From: BOG-908 sp963692875
GTDB lineage: Bacteria; Pseudomonadota; Alphaproteobacteria; Acetobacterales; Acetobacteraceae
Assembly: GCA_965198755.1 (NCBI GenBank)
Contig: OZ240673.1
Location: 1,612,001-1,676,000, forward strand
Length of the DNA: 64,000 nt
Direction: 5' to 3'
The notes beneath the pieces are model-generated. The model made no database searches. It was not told the DNA's origin and was given only the letters and a program-made list of their open reading frames with translations. Each line of letters begins with the position of its first letter. The stretch's first letter is position 1. Positions 56,386 through 63,880 of the stretch are shown here, piece by piece. The translations under genes and the position numbers were made by a program.

Positions 56386-57602
56386 TACTCCACCTCGAAC
56401 ACGCTCGCATGATGTGCCTGCCACGCCAGCGCCACCGACCCGCCCACCCGCACGCCGCGCAACCCCGCCGCCGCCGCGCGCAGCACCACAACCTCGGCAC
56501 CCGTCCCGATCAGCAGCCGCAGCCGGTAGCTCTCCCCCATGAACCGCGTCTCGACCACCGTCGCGTCCACCGCGTGGCCGCCCATCTCCGCCGCACTCGC
56601 CGCTGCCAGCGCGATCCTGTCGGGCCGCAGCCCCACCGTGCACGCGCCGTTCGGCGCGAGCGGACCCGCCAGGCGCGCTTCGACTACCGGCCCGCAGTCG
56701 AGCCGGACCAGCGCCATGTCGTCCTCTATTTCCACAATGTGACCGGCCAGCCGGTTCACCTCCCCCAACAGCGACGCGACGTACAGGCTGGCGGGCCGGT
56801 TGAATACTTCCTGCAACATGCCGTGCTGCACCACGCGGCCGCGCCGCACCACCACCACCTGCTCGGCCACCGCCAGCGCGTCCTCGCCCCTGCCGGTGGT
56901 CAGCAGCGTGGTGACGCCCAGCAACGCCTGGACGCCGCGCAGCCCCTCGGCAAGCACCTCCCGCTCGGCCAGGTCTTGCCCGGCGAAGGGGTCGTCGAGC
57001 AGCAGCAGGCGCGGGCCGAGGACGGCCGCGCGGGCCAGGCAGGCGCGCCGGCGCTCGGCCGCACTTAGCCGGCCCGGCCACTGCCCGGCGAGGGGTGCCA
57101 GCCCGAGCAGGTCCAGCGTCTCCGCCACGATCCGGCTGCGCTCCCCGCGTGCCACGCCGTGCCGGCGCAACGGCCCGGCCACGTTGCCGGCCAGCCGGGT
57201 CCAGGACGACAGCGCGTCGCCGTGCAGCACCACGCCGAAGCCGCGTCGCGCGGCTGCCATTCCTGACACGTCCACGCCGTCGACCAGCACCGTGCCATCC
57301 GTTCGGTCCAGCCCCGCCACCGCGCGGACCAGGGCGGACCTGCCGCTGCCGGCCTCCCCCAGCACCGCGGTGACGCAGCCTGGCAGCGCTGCGAACGACA
57401 TTCCTTCCAGGCAGCCGTCCAGCCGGCCATCCAGACGACCGTCTAGACGGCTATTACGGCGGCGACCAAGCAGGCCGTTCACTTGGCTATCCAGCTTGTC
57501 GTCCAGCCGGCCGGCGGCGGGCGCGCGCGCGTCGCCGGCCGCAGCGCGCGGCCGCTTAGCGGTGCTGATGAGCCCCGATACTTCCAGCGTCGCACCCTGC
57601 AT
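56385..57602 (-). CDS. Degenerate ABC-transporter ATP-binding protein (PotA/FbpC-like), orphan
   Basis: A 405-residue protein with an ABC nucleotide-binding fold and a C-terminal TOBE-like regulatory domain, as in spermidine/ferric importers. Key motifs are altered: Walker A is GEAGSGRS with Arg88 in place of lysine; the signature reads LSAAERRR instead of LSGGQ; Walker B is LLLLDDPFAG with Asp where the catalytic Glu is expected; and the H-loop reads TTGRGEDAL, lacking histidine. ATP hydrolysis is therefore doubtful. Residues about 30-67 are an insertion rich in RLDG repeats. No permease or binding protein is adjacent. ATG 57602 is used. It could be a regulator or a decaying gene. Confidence 0.85.
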   Translation of the reverse strand: MQGATLEVSGLISTAKRPRAAAGDARAPAAGRLDDKLDSQVNGLLGRRRNSRLDGRLDGRLDGCLEGMSFAALPGCVTAVLGEAGSGRSALVRAVAGLDRTDGTVLVDGVDVSGMAAARRGFGVVLHGDALSSWTRLAGNVAGPLRRHGVARGERSRIVAETLDLLGLAPLAGQWPGRLSAAERRRACLARAAVLGPRLLLLDDPFAGQDLAEREVLAEGLRGVQALLGVTTLLTTGRGEDALAVAEQVVVVRRGRVVQHGMLQEVFNRPASLYVASLLGEVNRLAGHIVEIEDDMALVRLDCGPVVEARLAGPLAPNGACTVGLRPDRIALAAASAAEMGGHAVDATVVETRFMGESYRLRLLIGTGAEVVVLRAAAAGLRGVRVGGSVALAWQAHHASVFEVE

Positions 57603-57747
57603 GCGGCCTCCCCCAGGCCCCAAGCTGATACGTCATGGCAACCGCCCCTGAAAGGTGGCGTTGGGGTGCCCGAACGGTGCTCGCGACGCAGCACCCGGCC
57701 GCAGCGCACGTGCCGCGGCCAACACTATTCATCCAAGGAGTGCCCAA

Positions 57748-57996
57748 ATGGCCGTATCAGACAGCGCCCGCGACGAGATCCGCGCCCTGCGCAAGCAGGT
57801 GGACGAGCTGATGGAAGACCGCATCACCCCGGCCTTGTCCGACGCGCGCAGCCGTGCCACGGACGCCGCCCAGCGTGCCCGCGCCTACACCGAGGACCAG
57901 GCCGACATGGTGTCCGACCGGGTGCGCGACCAGCCGCTGATCGCCATCGGCGTGGCCGCGGCGGTCGGATTCCTATTCGGCCGCATCACGAAGTAG
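57748..57996 (+). CDS. DUF883/ElaB-YqjD-like small membrane-anchored protein
   Basis: An 82-residue protein with a helical amphipathic N-terminal part (DEIRALRKQVDELMEDRITP) and a C-terminal glycine-rich membrane anchor (LIAIGVAAAVGFLFGRITK), the layout of ElaB/YqjD-type ribosome-associated stress proteins. AAGGAG lies 7 bases before ATG 57748. The YqjE-like gene begins 8 bases after the stop. In Enterobacteria the yqjD-yqjE pair is part of the envelope and stationary-phase response; an equivalent role is inferred here. Confidence 0.85.
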   Translation: MAVSDSARDEIRALRKQVDELMEDRITPALSDARSRATDAAQRARAYTEDQADMVSDRVRDQPLIAIGVAAAVGFLFGRITK

Positions 57997-58004
57997 CCGC
58001 AGAC

Positions 58005-58439
58005 ATGCGCACCGTCCGCCTCGCCCGCGTGGCCGCACAGGCAGAAATCCTGCTGGTGCGGCGCCTTGTCTCGTCAATCGTGCGGCGCGCCGTTTATGGT
58101 GCGGTGGCGGCGGTGTTCGCGATCGCCGTGCTTGTCCTGCTGCACGTCGCGGCGTGCCTCGCACTCGAACAGTTTGCCCACCTCTCGCCGTTGCTATCAG
58201 TGGCGATCGTGCTGGTCGTGGACCTGGTAGTCGCGGGAATATTCGGCCTGCTCGCCGCCGGCAAGGTGTCCGACCCGGTCGCCGAAGAGGCGCGGCGCGT
58301 GCGCGACCAGAGCTTGGAGCAGGCGCGCCAGAGCCTGACGCTGGCAGCGATGCTGGCGCCGGCGACGCGCATCGTGGCGCAGACCGGGGTGTTGCGGGTG
58401 CTGATGCGGGCGGCGGGCGTGGGGCGGGCGCGCAGGTAG
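58005..58439 (+). CDS. YqjE-like membrane protein (phage-holin-family fold)
   Basis: A 144-residue protein with two hydrophobic helices (AVAAVFAIAVLVLLHVAACL and LLSVAIVLVVDLVVAGIFGL) between basic and helical ends, like the YqjE/ACT family described as putative actinobacterial holin-X. It follows the DUF883 gene by 8 bases, the conserved yqjD-yqjE order. The C-terminal DPVAEEARRVRDQSLEQARQ stretch is helical and faces the cytoplasm. No phage genes are near, so the holin label is only the family name. ATG 58005. Confidence 0.83.
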   Translation: MRTVRLARVAAQAEILLVRRLVSSIVRRAVYGAVAAVFAIAVLVLLHVAACLALEQFAHLSPLLSVAIVLVVDLVVAGIFGLLAAGKVSDPVAEEARRVRDQSLEQARQSLTLAAMLAPATRIVAQTGVLRVLMRAAGVGRARR

Positions 58440-58580
58440 GCAAGCAAGCAAGGCCTTCTTTTTCGAGAAAAAGAAGCAAAGAGCTTTGTCACGGCTGTCG
58501 CGGCATCACCGCACGGCACGATCCTCGGACCAAAAGTTTTTTGGTTCTTTTTTTCAAAAAAGAACCGCTTGCCTTACTTG
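58440..58580. repeat. Compound intergenic repeat R35 (GAAG/GAAC type)
   Basis: The left hairpin has a CGAG loop. Centre: GGCTGTCGCGGC. It starts at the stop codon of the YqjE-like gene. Confidence 0.92.
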
Positions 58581-58672
58581 CTGCAGTCTCCGCTATACCC
58601 AGCCAGGCCGATTTCTTGACACGCTGGGTCCAAGAGGCTCTATCCGGCTTTCCGCCCGGACCAGTGCGAACC

Positions 58673-59488
58673 ATGGCCATCACCCAAAAATCCGCATCGA
58701 CCAAGCCGCCCGCGGCAGGCTCGGCCAAGCCGCAGGCCGGCGGCATCGTCGAGACGATCAAGACCCTGGTTTATGCCGGGCTGATCGCCATGGGCATCCG
58801 CACCGTTGCCTTCGAGCCGTTCAACATCCCGTCCGGCTCGATGATCCCGACCCTGCTGATCGGTGACTTCGTCTTCGTCAGCAAGTTCAGCTACGGCTAC
58901 TCGCACTACTCCATGCCGTTCTCGCCGGATGTCTTCTCCGGCCGCATCCTCGGATCCTACCCGCATCGCGGTGACGTCGTGGTGTTCCGCAACACCCGCA
59001 ACACCAGCGAGGACTGGATCAAGCGCGTCATCGGCCTGCCCGGCGACCACGTCCAGGTCAAGGCCGGCCAGCTTTACCTCAACGGCACCGAGGTGCCCCG
59101 CACCGCCGAGGGCGACTACGAATCCTCCGACGAGAACGGCACCCGCGTGCTGACCAAGGAATACCTCGAAGCCCTGCCGAGCGGCCCCAAGCACGACATC
59201 CTCAAATACAGCGACGACGAGGAACGCAACGTGCTGAGCGACCTCGACCCCAACAACACCGACGAGTACGTGGTGCCCGACGGCCACCTGTTCATGATGG
59301 GCGACAACCGCGACAACTCCGCAGACAGCCGCTTCATCGTCAACGGCCTGGGCTTCGTGCCGCTGGAAAACGTCATCGGCCGCGCGCAATTCATCTTTTT
59401 CAGCTTCGACGCCGAGCACCCCTGGTGGCAGTTCTGGCAGTGGCCCCTCGAGGTCCGTTGGGGCCGCCTGCTGAAGGGCGTGGATTGA
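58673..59488 (+). CDS. lepB: Signal peptidase I
   Basis: A 271-residue inner-membrane serine protease that removes signal peptides from exported proteins. A single membrane segment (TLVYAGLIAMGIRTVAF, residues 31-47) precedes the catalytic Ser56 in NIPSGSMIPTLLIGD. The general-base Lys117 is in EDWIKRVIGLPGDHVQV, and the GDNRDNSADSR motif lies near residue 207. An insertion between about 150 and 190 (KEYLEALPSGPKH region) is typical of alphaproteobacterial forms. ATG 58673 is used. The rnc start overlaps its stop, the conserved lepB-rnc-era order. Confidence 0.96.
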   Translation: MAITQKSASTKPPAAGSAKPQAGGIVETIKTLVYAGLIAMGIRTVAFEPFNIPSGSMIPTLLIGDFVFVSKFSYGYSHYSMPFSPDVFSGRILGSYPHRGDVVVFRNTRNTSEDWIKRVIGLPGDHVQVKAGQLYLNGTEVPRTAEGDYESSDENGTRVLTKEYLEALPSGPKHDILKYSDDEERNVLSDLDPNNTDEYVVPDGHLFMMGDNRDNSADSRFIVNGLGFVPLENVIGRAQFIFFSFDAEHPWWQFWQWPLEVRWGRLLKGVD

Positions 59489-60222
59489 GTGACGGCGCCC
59501 CAGCCTCGCTGGCGGAGCGTCTGACCCAGGCAGAGACGCTGCTGGGTCACCACTTCGCCCGCCCCGAGCTGCTGGGCGAGGCGCTCACCCACCGTTCCGC
59601 CGCCGTCGGCCGCGCCCGCAAGGCCCGCAGCGGTCGCAAGATGGCGCGCAGCACCGGCGCCGGCTCCAATGAACGACTTGAATTCGTGGGCGATAGGGTG
59701 TTGGGCCTGGTGGTCGCCGAGTGGATCTCCGAACGCTTCCCGCTCGAGCAGGAGGGACAGCTCGGGCCCCGCCTGGCCCACCTGGTCTCGCGCGAGACGC
59801 TGGCCACCCAGGCCGCCCGCATCGGCCTGGCGCGCCTGCTCAACCTCGGCGCCAACGAGGCGCTGGCCGGCGTGCACAAGCTGGCCACCGTGCTGGCCGA
59901 CGCGATGGAAGCGTCGATCGGAGCATTGTATTTCGACGGCGGCCTGGACGTGGCGCGCCGCTTCATCCGCGATACCTGGGCGCCGCTGATGGCCACCCAG
60001 GTGCTGCCGCCGAAGGACCCGAAGACCGCGCTGCAGGAAGTGGTGCTGGCTCACACGGAAGTGCTGCCGGACTACCGCGTTGTGTCCAGCACCGGGCCAT
60101 CGCACGCGCCACGCTTCGTGGTTGCGGTGACCGCGCGCGGCAAGACGGGGACCGGCGAGGGGAATACGAAAAGAGAAGCCGAGCGGCAGGCGGCGACGGC
60201 GCTTTTGGAGATAATGAAGTGA
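59485..60222 (+). CDS. rnc: Ribonuclease III
   Basis: A 245-residue double-stranded-RNA nuclease for rRNA and mRNA processing. The signature NERLEFVGDRVLGLVVAEW and the second catalytic site DAMEASIGALYFDGG give the four acidic metal ligands. The C-terminal double-stranded RNA-binding domain runs from DPKTALQEVVLAH to REAERQAATALLEIM. A basic stretch of about 20 residues (GRARKARSGRKMAR) sits before the signature motif. The start is TTG 59485, which overlaps the lepB stop codon (TTGA) and gives coupled translation. era follows after repeat R36. Confidence 0.95.
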   Translation: MSDGAPASLAERLTQAETLLGHHFARPELLGEALTHRSAAVGRARKARSGRKMARSTGAGSNERLEFVGDRVLGLVVAEWISERFPLEQEGQLGPRLAHLVSRETLATQAARIGLARLLNLGANEALAGVHKLATVLADAMEASIGALYFDGGLDVARRFIRDTWAPLMATQVLPPKDPKTALQEVVLAHTEVLPDYRVVSSTGPSHAPRFVVAVTARGKTGTGEGNTKREAERQAATALLEIMK

Positions 60223-60362
60223 GGCAAGGCAAGCGCTTCTTTTTTGAAAAAAAGAAGCAAAAAACTTTTGCGTCCGCTGTCGCGGTTCTTTCATGAAAAA
60301 GCCGCGGCAGCCGCGACAAAAGCTTTTTGCTTCTTTTTCTCGAAAAAGAAGCGCTTGCTTGC
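60223..60362. repeat. Compound intergenic repeat R36 (GAAG/GAAG type)
   Basis: Both hairpins are GAAG type. Centre: GCGTCCGCTGTCGCGG and GCCGCGGCAGCCGCGAC. It separates rnc from era within a normally continuous operon and ends 2 bases before the era start codon. Confidence 0.92.
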
Positions 60363-60363
60363 T

Positions 60364-61263
60364 ATGACCGACGAGACCCGCTGCGGCTTCGTCGCCATCG
60401 TCGGCGCGCCGAACGCCGGCAAGTCCACCCTGCTCAACCGCATGGCCGGCGCCAAGCTCTCCATCGTCAGCCCGAAAGCGCAGACTACCCGCTTCCGCGT
60501 GCTCGGCATCCTGTTGCGCGGCCCTGCGCAAATCCTGCTTGTGGACACGCCCGGCATCTTCGCGCCGCGCCGCAAGCTGGACCGCGCCATGGTGCGCGCC
60601 GCGTGGACCGGGTCGGAAGACGCCGACCTCACCTTGTTCCTGGTGGATTCGCGCGCCGGCCTCACCGACCAGGTGGGCGTTATTGCCGACAAGCTGGCCA
60701 CCACGCGGCGGCGCACCTGGCTGGTGCTCAACAAGGTGGACCTGGTGCCGCGCCCGCGCCTGCTGCCGCTGACCGCGGAACTCGCCCAACGCGTGCCCTC
60801 CGAGCAGACTTTCATGGTCAGCGCCGCCAACGGCGACGGCGTGTCCGACCTGCTGGACGCGACCGCGGCCGCCCTGCCGCCGGGGCCGCACCTCTACCCG
60901 GACGACGAGATCACCGATCTGCCGAACCGCCTGCTCGCCGCCGAGATCGTGCGCGAACAGATATTCCTGCAGACGCACGAGGAAGTTCCCTACGGCACCA
61001 CGGTCGAGACGGAGAGCTTCACCGACCGCCCGGACGGCTCGGTGCGCGTCGACGCCACCATCTACGTCGCGCGCGCCGGGCAGAAAGCGATACTCATCGG
61101 CGAGGGCGGCGCGCGGGTGCGCGAGATCGGCGCGAAGGCGCGCTCGCATCTCGGGCATCTGCTGGGGCGCACGGTGCATTTGTTTCTCAACGTGAAGGAA
61201 CGTACTGGGTGGGACGAGGAACGGGCGCGGCTGCGGGCGATCGGGTTGGAGGATCCGGATTAG
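60364..61263 (+). CDS. era: GTPase Era
   Basis: A 299-residue GTPase that binds 16S rRNA and helps assemble the small ribosomal subunit. GTPase motifs are GAPNAGKSTLLNR (P-loop), TTRFRVLG (switch I), DTPGIF (G3), NKVDL (G4) and VSAANGDG (G5). The C-terminal KH domain has REQIFLQTHEEVPYGTTVET and AILIGEGGARVREIGAKAR. ATG 60364 begins 2 bases past repeat R36 and lacks a ribosome site, so the repeat must serve as its 5' leader. It is the third gene of the lepB-rnc-era group. Confidence 0.96.
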   Translation: MTDETRCGFVAIVGAPNAGKSTLLNRMAGAKLSIVSPKAQTTRFRVLGILLRGPAQILLVDTPGIFAPRRKLDRAMVRAAWTGSEDADLTLFLVDSRAGLTDQVGVIADKLATTRRRTWLVLNKVDLVPRPRLLPLTAELAQRVPSEQTFMVSAANGDGVSDLLDATAAALPPGPHLYPDDEITDLPNRLLAAEIVREQIFLQTHEEVPYGTTVETESFTDRPDGSVRVDATIYVARAGQKAILIGEGGARVREIGAKARSHLGHLLGRTVHLFLNVKERTGWDEERARLRAIGLEDPD

Positions 61264-61284
61264 CGGGTCGGGCTGTTTTGACTG

Positions 61285-61345
61285 AAAGCAAGGGAAAGCA
61301 AGCAGTTCTTTTTTGAAAAAAGAACCAAAAAACTTTTGTTCATAG
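61285..61345. repeat. Half copy R37a of the intergenic repeat (left arm, GAAC type)
   Basis: GCAAGGGAAAGCAAGC, a GAAC hairpin and AACTTTTGTTCAT are present; the centre and right arm are missing. Confidence 0.83.
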
Positions 61346-61432
61346 AAGTTGGCCAAAGGAAAATATCGCGGCAGCATGACCAGAGGTCGGTTGCTGAGCG
61401 AGGCAGAAGGCAAGTCTTCGGGCATAGCGTCT

Positions 61433-61631
61433 TATACCAACCGGCCTGAAGGTTGACCCTCCCGAAGCAAGCAAGGCCTTCTTTTTTGAAAGAAGAGGCA
61501 AAAACTTTTGACTCCGCTGTCACGGACTTTTCCGGAGAGCGCGCGAGAGCGGAGTCAAAAGTTTTTTGGTTCTTTTTTTCAAAAAAGAACTGCTTGCTTT
61601 TGATGACCCAGCATCAACGCCAATTGGTATC
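61433..61631. repeat. Extended repeat R37b, inverted relative to R21 and R40
   Basis: Left end B (ATACCAACCGGCCTGAAGGT) and right end A (rc GATACCAATTGGCGTTGATG) flank a GAAG hairpin, the centre GACTCCGCTGTCACG/GCGAGAGCGGAGTC and a GAAC hairpin. Its reverse complement aligns end to end with R21. Confidence 0.9.
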
Positions 61632-61735
61632 AGTTGAATGGATCGCATGATGCGAGAGATGTTTTTCCATTGGGTCAGTGCGTCGATCTTCGGAATTACC
61701 TGCAGATGAGAGCACCGCCTTCCTAGAATAAGCGG

Positions 61736-61831
61736 CCAAAAACTTCGTTGCTGTCGCGGACTCTCCCGCACCGTGCACTTATGGAAGAAAAGTTTTTTTG
61801 GTTCTTTTTTTCAAAAAAGAACTGCTTTCTT
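61736..61831. repeat. Partial copy R38 (centre and right arm, GAAC type)
   Basis: TTGCTGTCGCGGACTCTCCC followed by a GAAC hairpin; the left hairpin is absent. Confidence 0.8.
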
Positions 61832-61864
61832 CTCTGCCTTTCTCAAACGCATAGGACCAACCCA

Positions 61865-63163
61865 ATGACCCGCCAGATCAGGCTGCACGCCTTCGAGATG
61901 GCCTGCGTGGGCCACATCCAGCAGGGGCTTTGGCGTCACCCGCGTGACCGCGCTACCAAATACACCAGCCTGGACCACTGGGTTTGCCTCGCGCGCACGC
62001 TGGAGTGCGGGTTGTTCGACGGGCTGTTCCTGGCCGACGTGCTGGGCGTCTACGACGTGTACGGCGGCAACGCGGACGCGGCGATACGCGGCGCGGTGCA
62101 GGTGCCAAACCTGGACCCGTCGCTGCTGATCCCGGCGATGGCGCATGCGACGCGCGATCTTGGGTTTGCAATCACCGCCAACACCGGTGCCGAGCATCCG
62201 TTCGTGTTCGCGCGGCGGATGAGCACGCTGGACCACCTGACCGGCGGGCGGATCGGCTGGAACGTGGTGACCGGCTACCTGGACAGCGCCGCGCGTGCGC
62301 TGGGCCTGCCGGCGCAGGCGGCACATGACAGCCGCTACGACGCGGCGGACGCTTTCATGAACGCGGTGGGCAGGTTGTGGCGGGACAGCTGGGAGGACGG
62401 CGCCGTGCTGGCCGACCGGACGGGCGCCTACGCGGACCCGGCGCGCGTGCACGCGGTGCGCGCGGCGGGGGCGGGCTGGCGGACGGACGGCGTGCATCTG
62501 TGCGAGCCTTCGCCGCAGCGCGGGCCGGTGGTCTACCAGGCGGGCGCCTCGGCGCGCGGGCTGCGCTTCGCCGCGGAGCATGCGGAGTGCGTGTTCGTCA
62601 ACGGCACGTCGCCGGCGCAGGTGGCCAAGCTGGTTGGCGAGTTGCGGGCGGCTGCCGGCGCGCTGGGCCGGCAAGTTCGGGTGTTCGCCGGAATGACGGT
62701 GGTGACGGGAGCGAGCCAGACGGCGGCGGAGGACCGCTGCGCGGAGTACGAGCGGTATGCGGACGCCGAGGGCGCGATGGTGCAGTCGGCCGGCTCGATG
62801 GGAGTGGATTTCGCGGCGATGGACGAGGACGAGCCGATCCGGATGGTCGGCACCCAGGCGGTGGTCTCGAACTTGGCGGCGATCACGTCCGGGCCGGTGA
62901 TGACGAAACGCGGGTTTCGCGAGCGGTTGCGCCTAGGCGGGCGGCAGGCGCCGGTGGTGGGCTCGGGCGCGCAGGTGGCCGACGTGATGGGAGACTGGAT
63001 GGCGCAGGCGGACCTGGACGGGTTCGTGCTGGCACGCACGGTTTCGCCGGAGTGTTTCGAGGACTTTGTCGAGCTGGTGGTGCCGGAATTGCAGCGGCGC
63101 GGGACCTACAAGACGGCGTATGGTGCGGGAACGTTGCGGGAGAAACTGGCTGCGCCTGGATGA
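61865..63163 (+). CDS. LLM-class FMN-dependent monooxygenase (NtaA/SnaA/DszA family)
   Basis: A 432-residue flavin-dependent oxygenase of the bacterial luciferase superfamily. Members use reduced FMN from a separate reductase to oxidise compounds such as nitrilotriacetate, pristinamycin IIB or dibenzothiophene sulfone. Typical segments are LARTLECGLFDGLFLADVLG, ATRDLGFAITANTGAEHPFV, LDHLTGGRIGWNVVTGYLDS, QAGASARGLRFAAEHAECVF and a C-terminal VSPECFEDFVELVVPELQRRG. ATG 61865. No reductase or sulfonate transporter is next to it, so the substrate is open; desulfurisation is one option. Confidence 0.9.
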   Translation: MTRQIRLHAFEMACVGHIQQGLWRHPRDRATKYTSLDHWVCLARTLECGLFDGLFLADVLGVYDVYGGNADAAIRGAVQVPNLDPSLLIPAMAHATRDLGFAITANTGAEHPFVFARRMSTLDHLTGGRIGWNVVTGYLDSAARALGLPAQAAHDSRYDAADAFMNAVGRLWRDSWEDGAVLADRTGAYADPARVHAVRAAGAGWRTDGVHLCEPSPQRGPVVYQAGASARGLRFAAEHAECVFVNGTSPAQVAKLVGELRAAAGALGRQVRVFAGMTVVTGASQTAAEDRCAEYERYADAEGAMVQSAGSMGVDFAAMDEDEPIRMVGTQAVVSNLAAITSGPVMTKRGFRERLRLGGRQAPVVGSGAQVADVMGDWMAQADLDGFVLARTVSPECFEDFVELVVPELQRRGTYKTAYGAGTLREKLAAPG

Positions 63164-63324
63164 TGGGCCCTTGGCTCGGTAACCAGTGCTGCGACTAGCC
63201 CGACGTGGGAGGCGAGGTCTCGATTTTTTCAAAATTAGCAAGTTTCATGCCTGCTGTTGCGGAGGTTTCTGTAACACGTGCCTGACGCCGGCGACTATGA
63301 ATTTGTACCTCGGAACCGGGAGAG

Positions 63325-63800
63325 AAAAGCAAGGCCTTCTTTTCTGAAGAAAAGAAGCAAAAGACTTTTAGTACGGCTGTCGCGGAGCTTTCTGCAACGC
63401 GCGCCTAAGAAAGCAAAAATTTCTTGGTTTTTTTCGGTGTCCGTTTCAAAAGTCGGCCTGGTGAGTCAGCTGGCGTGTTTTTTTGAGCAACGGAGCGGAG
63501 TGGTCGCTTGTGGCCGTGAGCACCGGAGCGGAGGAAAAGCGCGTCATACCAACTGGCGTTGATGCTGACTTGTAGACAGCAAGCAGTCCTTTTTTGAAAA
63601 AAAGGACCAAAAAACTTTTGTCTCCGCTGTCGCGCGCTCTCCGGAGAGGTCCGCGACAGCGGAGTCAAAAGTTTTTTGCTTCTTTTTTTCAAAAAAGAAG
63701 GCCTTGCTTGCTTGGGACGGTCAACCTTCAGGCCGGTTGGTATTAGATAGCGCAAGGGCGACTTTTCAAACGGACACTCAAAAAACAAACGCTTGCGTTG
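63325..63800. repeat. Interrupted repeat R39 containing extended element R40
   Basis: The left arm is GAAG type with GGCTGTCGCGGAGC (63325-63390), and a worn right arm AAAAACAAACGCTTGCG lies at 63779-63796. A 19-bp imperfect inverted repeat (63437-63455 and 63759-63777, GTGTCCGTTT.AAAAGTCG) flanks R40. Confidence 0.75.
63543..63744. repeat. Extended repeat R40 with outer ends A (left) and B (right)
   Basis: End A is ATACCAACTGGCGTTGATGC and end B on the opposite strand ATACCAACCGGCCTGAAGGT. It has a GGAC hairpin, a palindromic centre and a GAAG hairpin in the same orientation as R21. Confidence 0.92.
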
Positions 63801-63880
63801 CCTTGCTCCCGTCAGCGATTCGATCCGCTGCAGGCCAGCTTGTGTTGCGGCATTGGTTGTGTATCGACGGAGGAGGCAGC

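Larger units (their letters stand above)
61264..61864. other. Repeat-rich intergenic region before the monooxygenase
   Basis: This 601-base gap contains half-repeat R37a, an extended element (R37b) and half-repeat R38. Between them are about 200 bases without a gene or promoter I can recognise. Confidence 0.6.
63164..63880. other. Repeat-rich intergenic region before the GNAT gene
   Basis: This 717-base gap holds an interrupted repeat (R39), the extended element R40 inside it, and about 160 bases at the left without assignable content. Confidence 0.6.

Noticed and set aside
58005..58439. Prophage remnant suggested by the holin-family resemblance
   Set aside because: The gene pairs with a DUF883 gene as in the chromosomal yqjD-yqjE arrangement, and no other phage genes are nearby.
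1518..63800. Reading the repeats as a CRISPR array
   Set aside because: Copies are kilobases apart, differ in length and are internally symmetric; there are no regular spacers and no cas genes.
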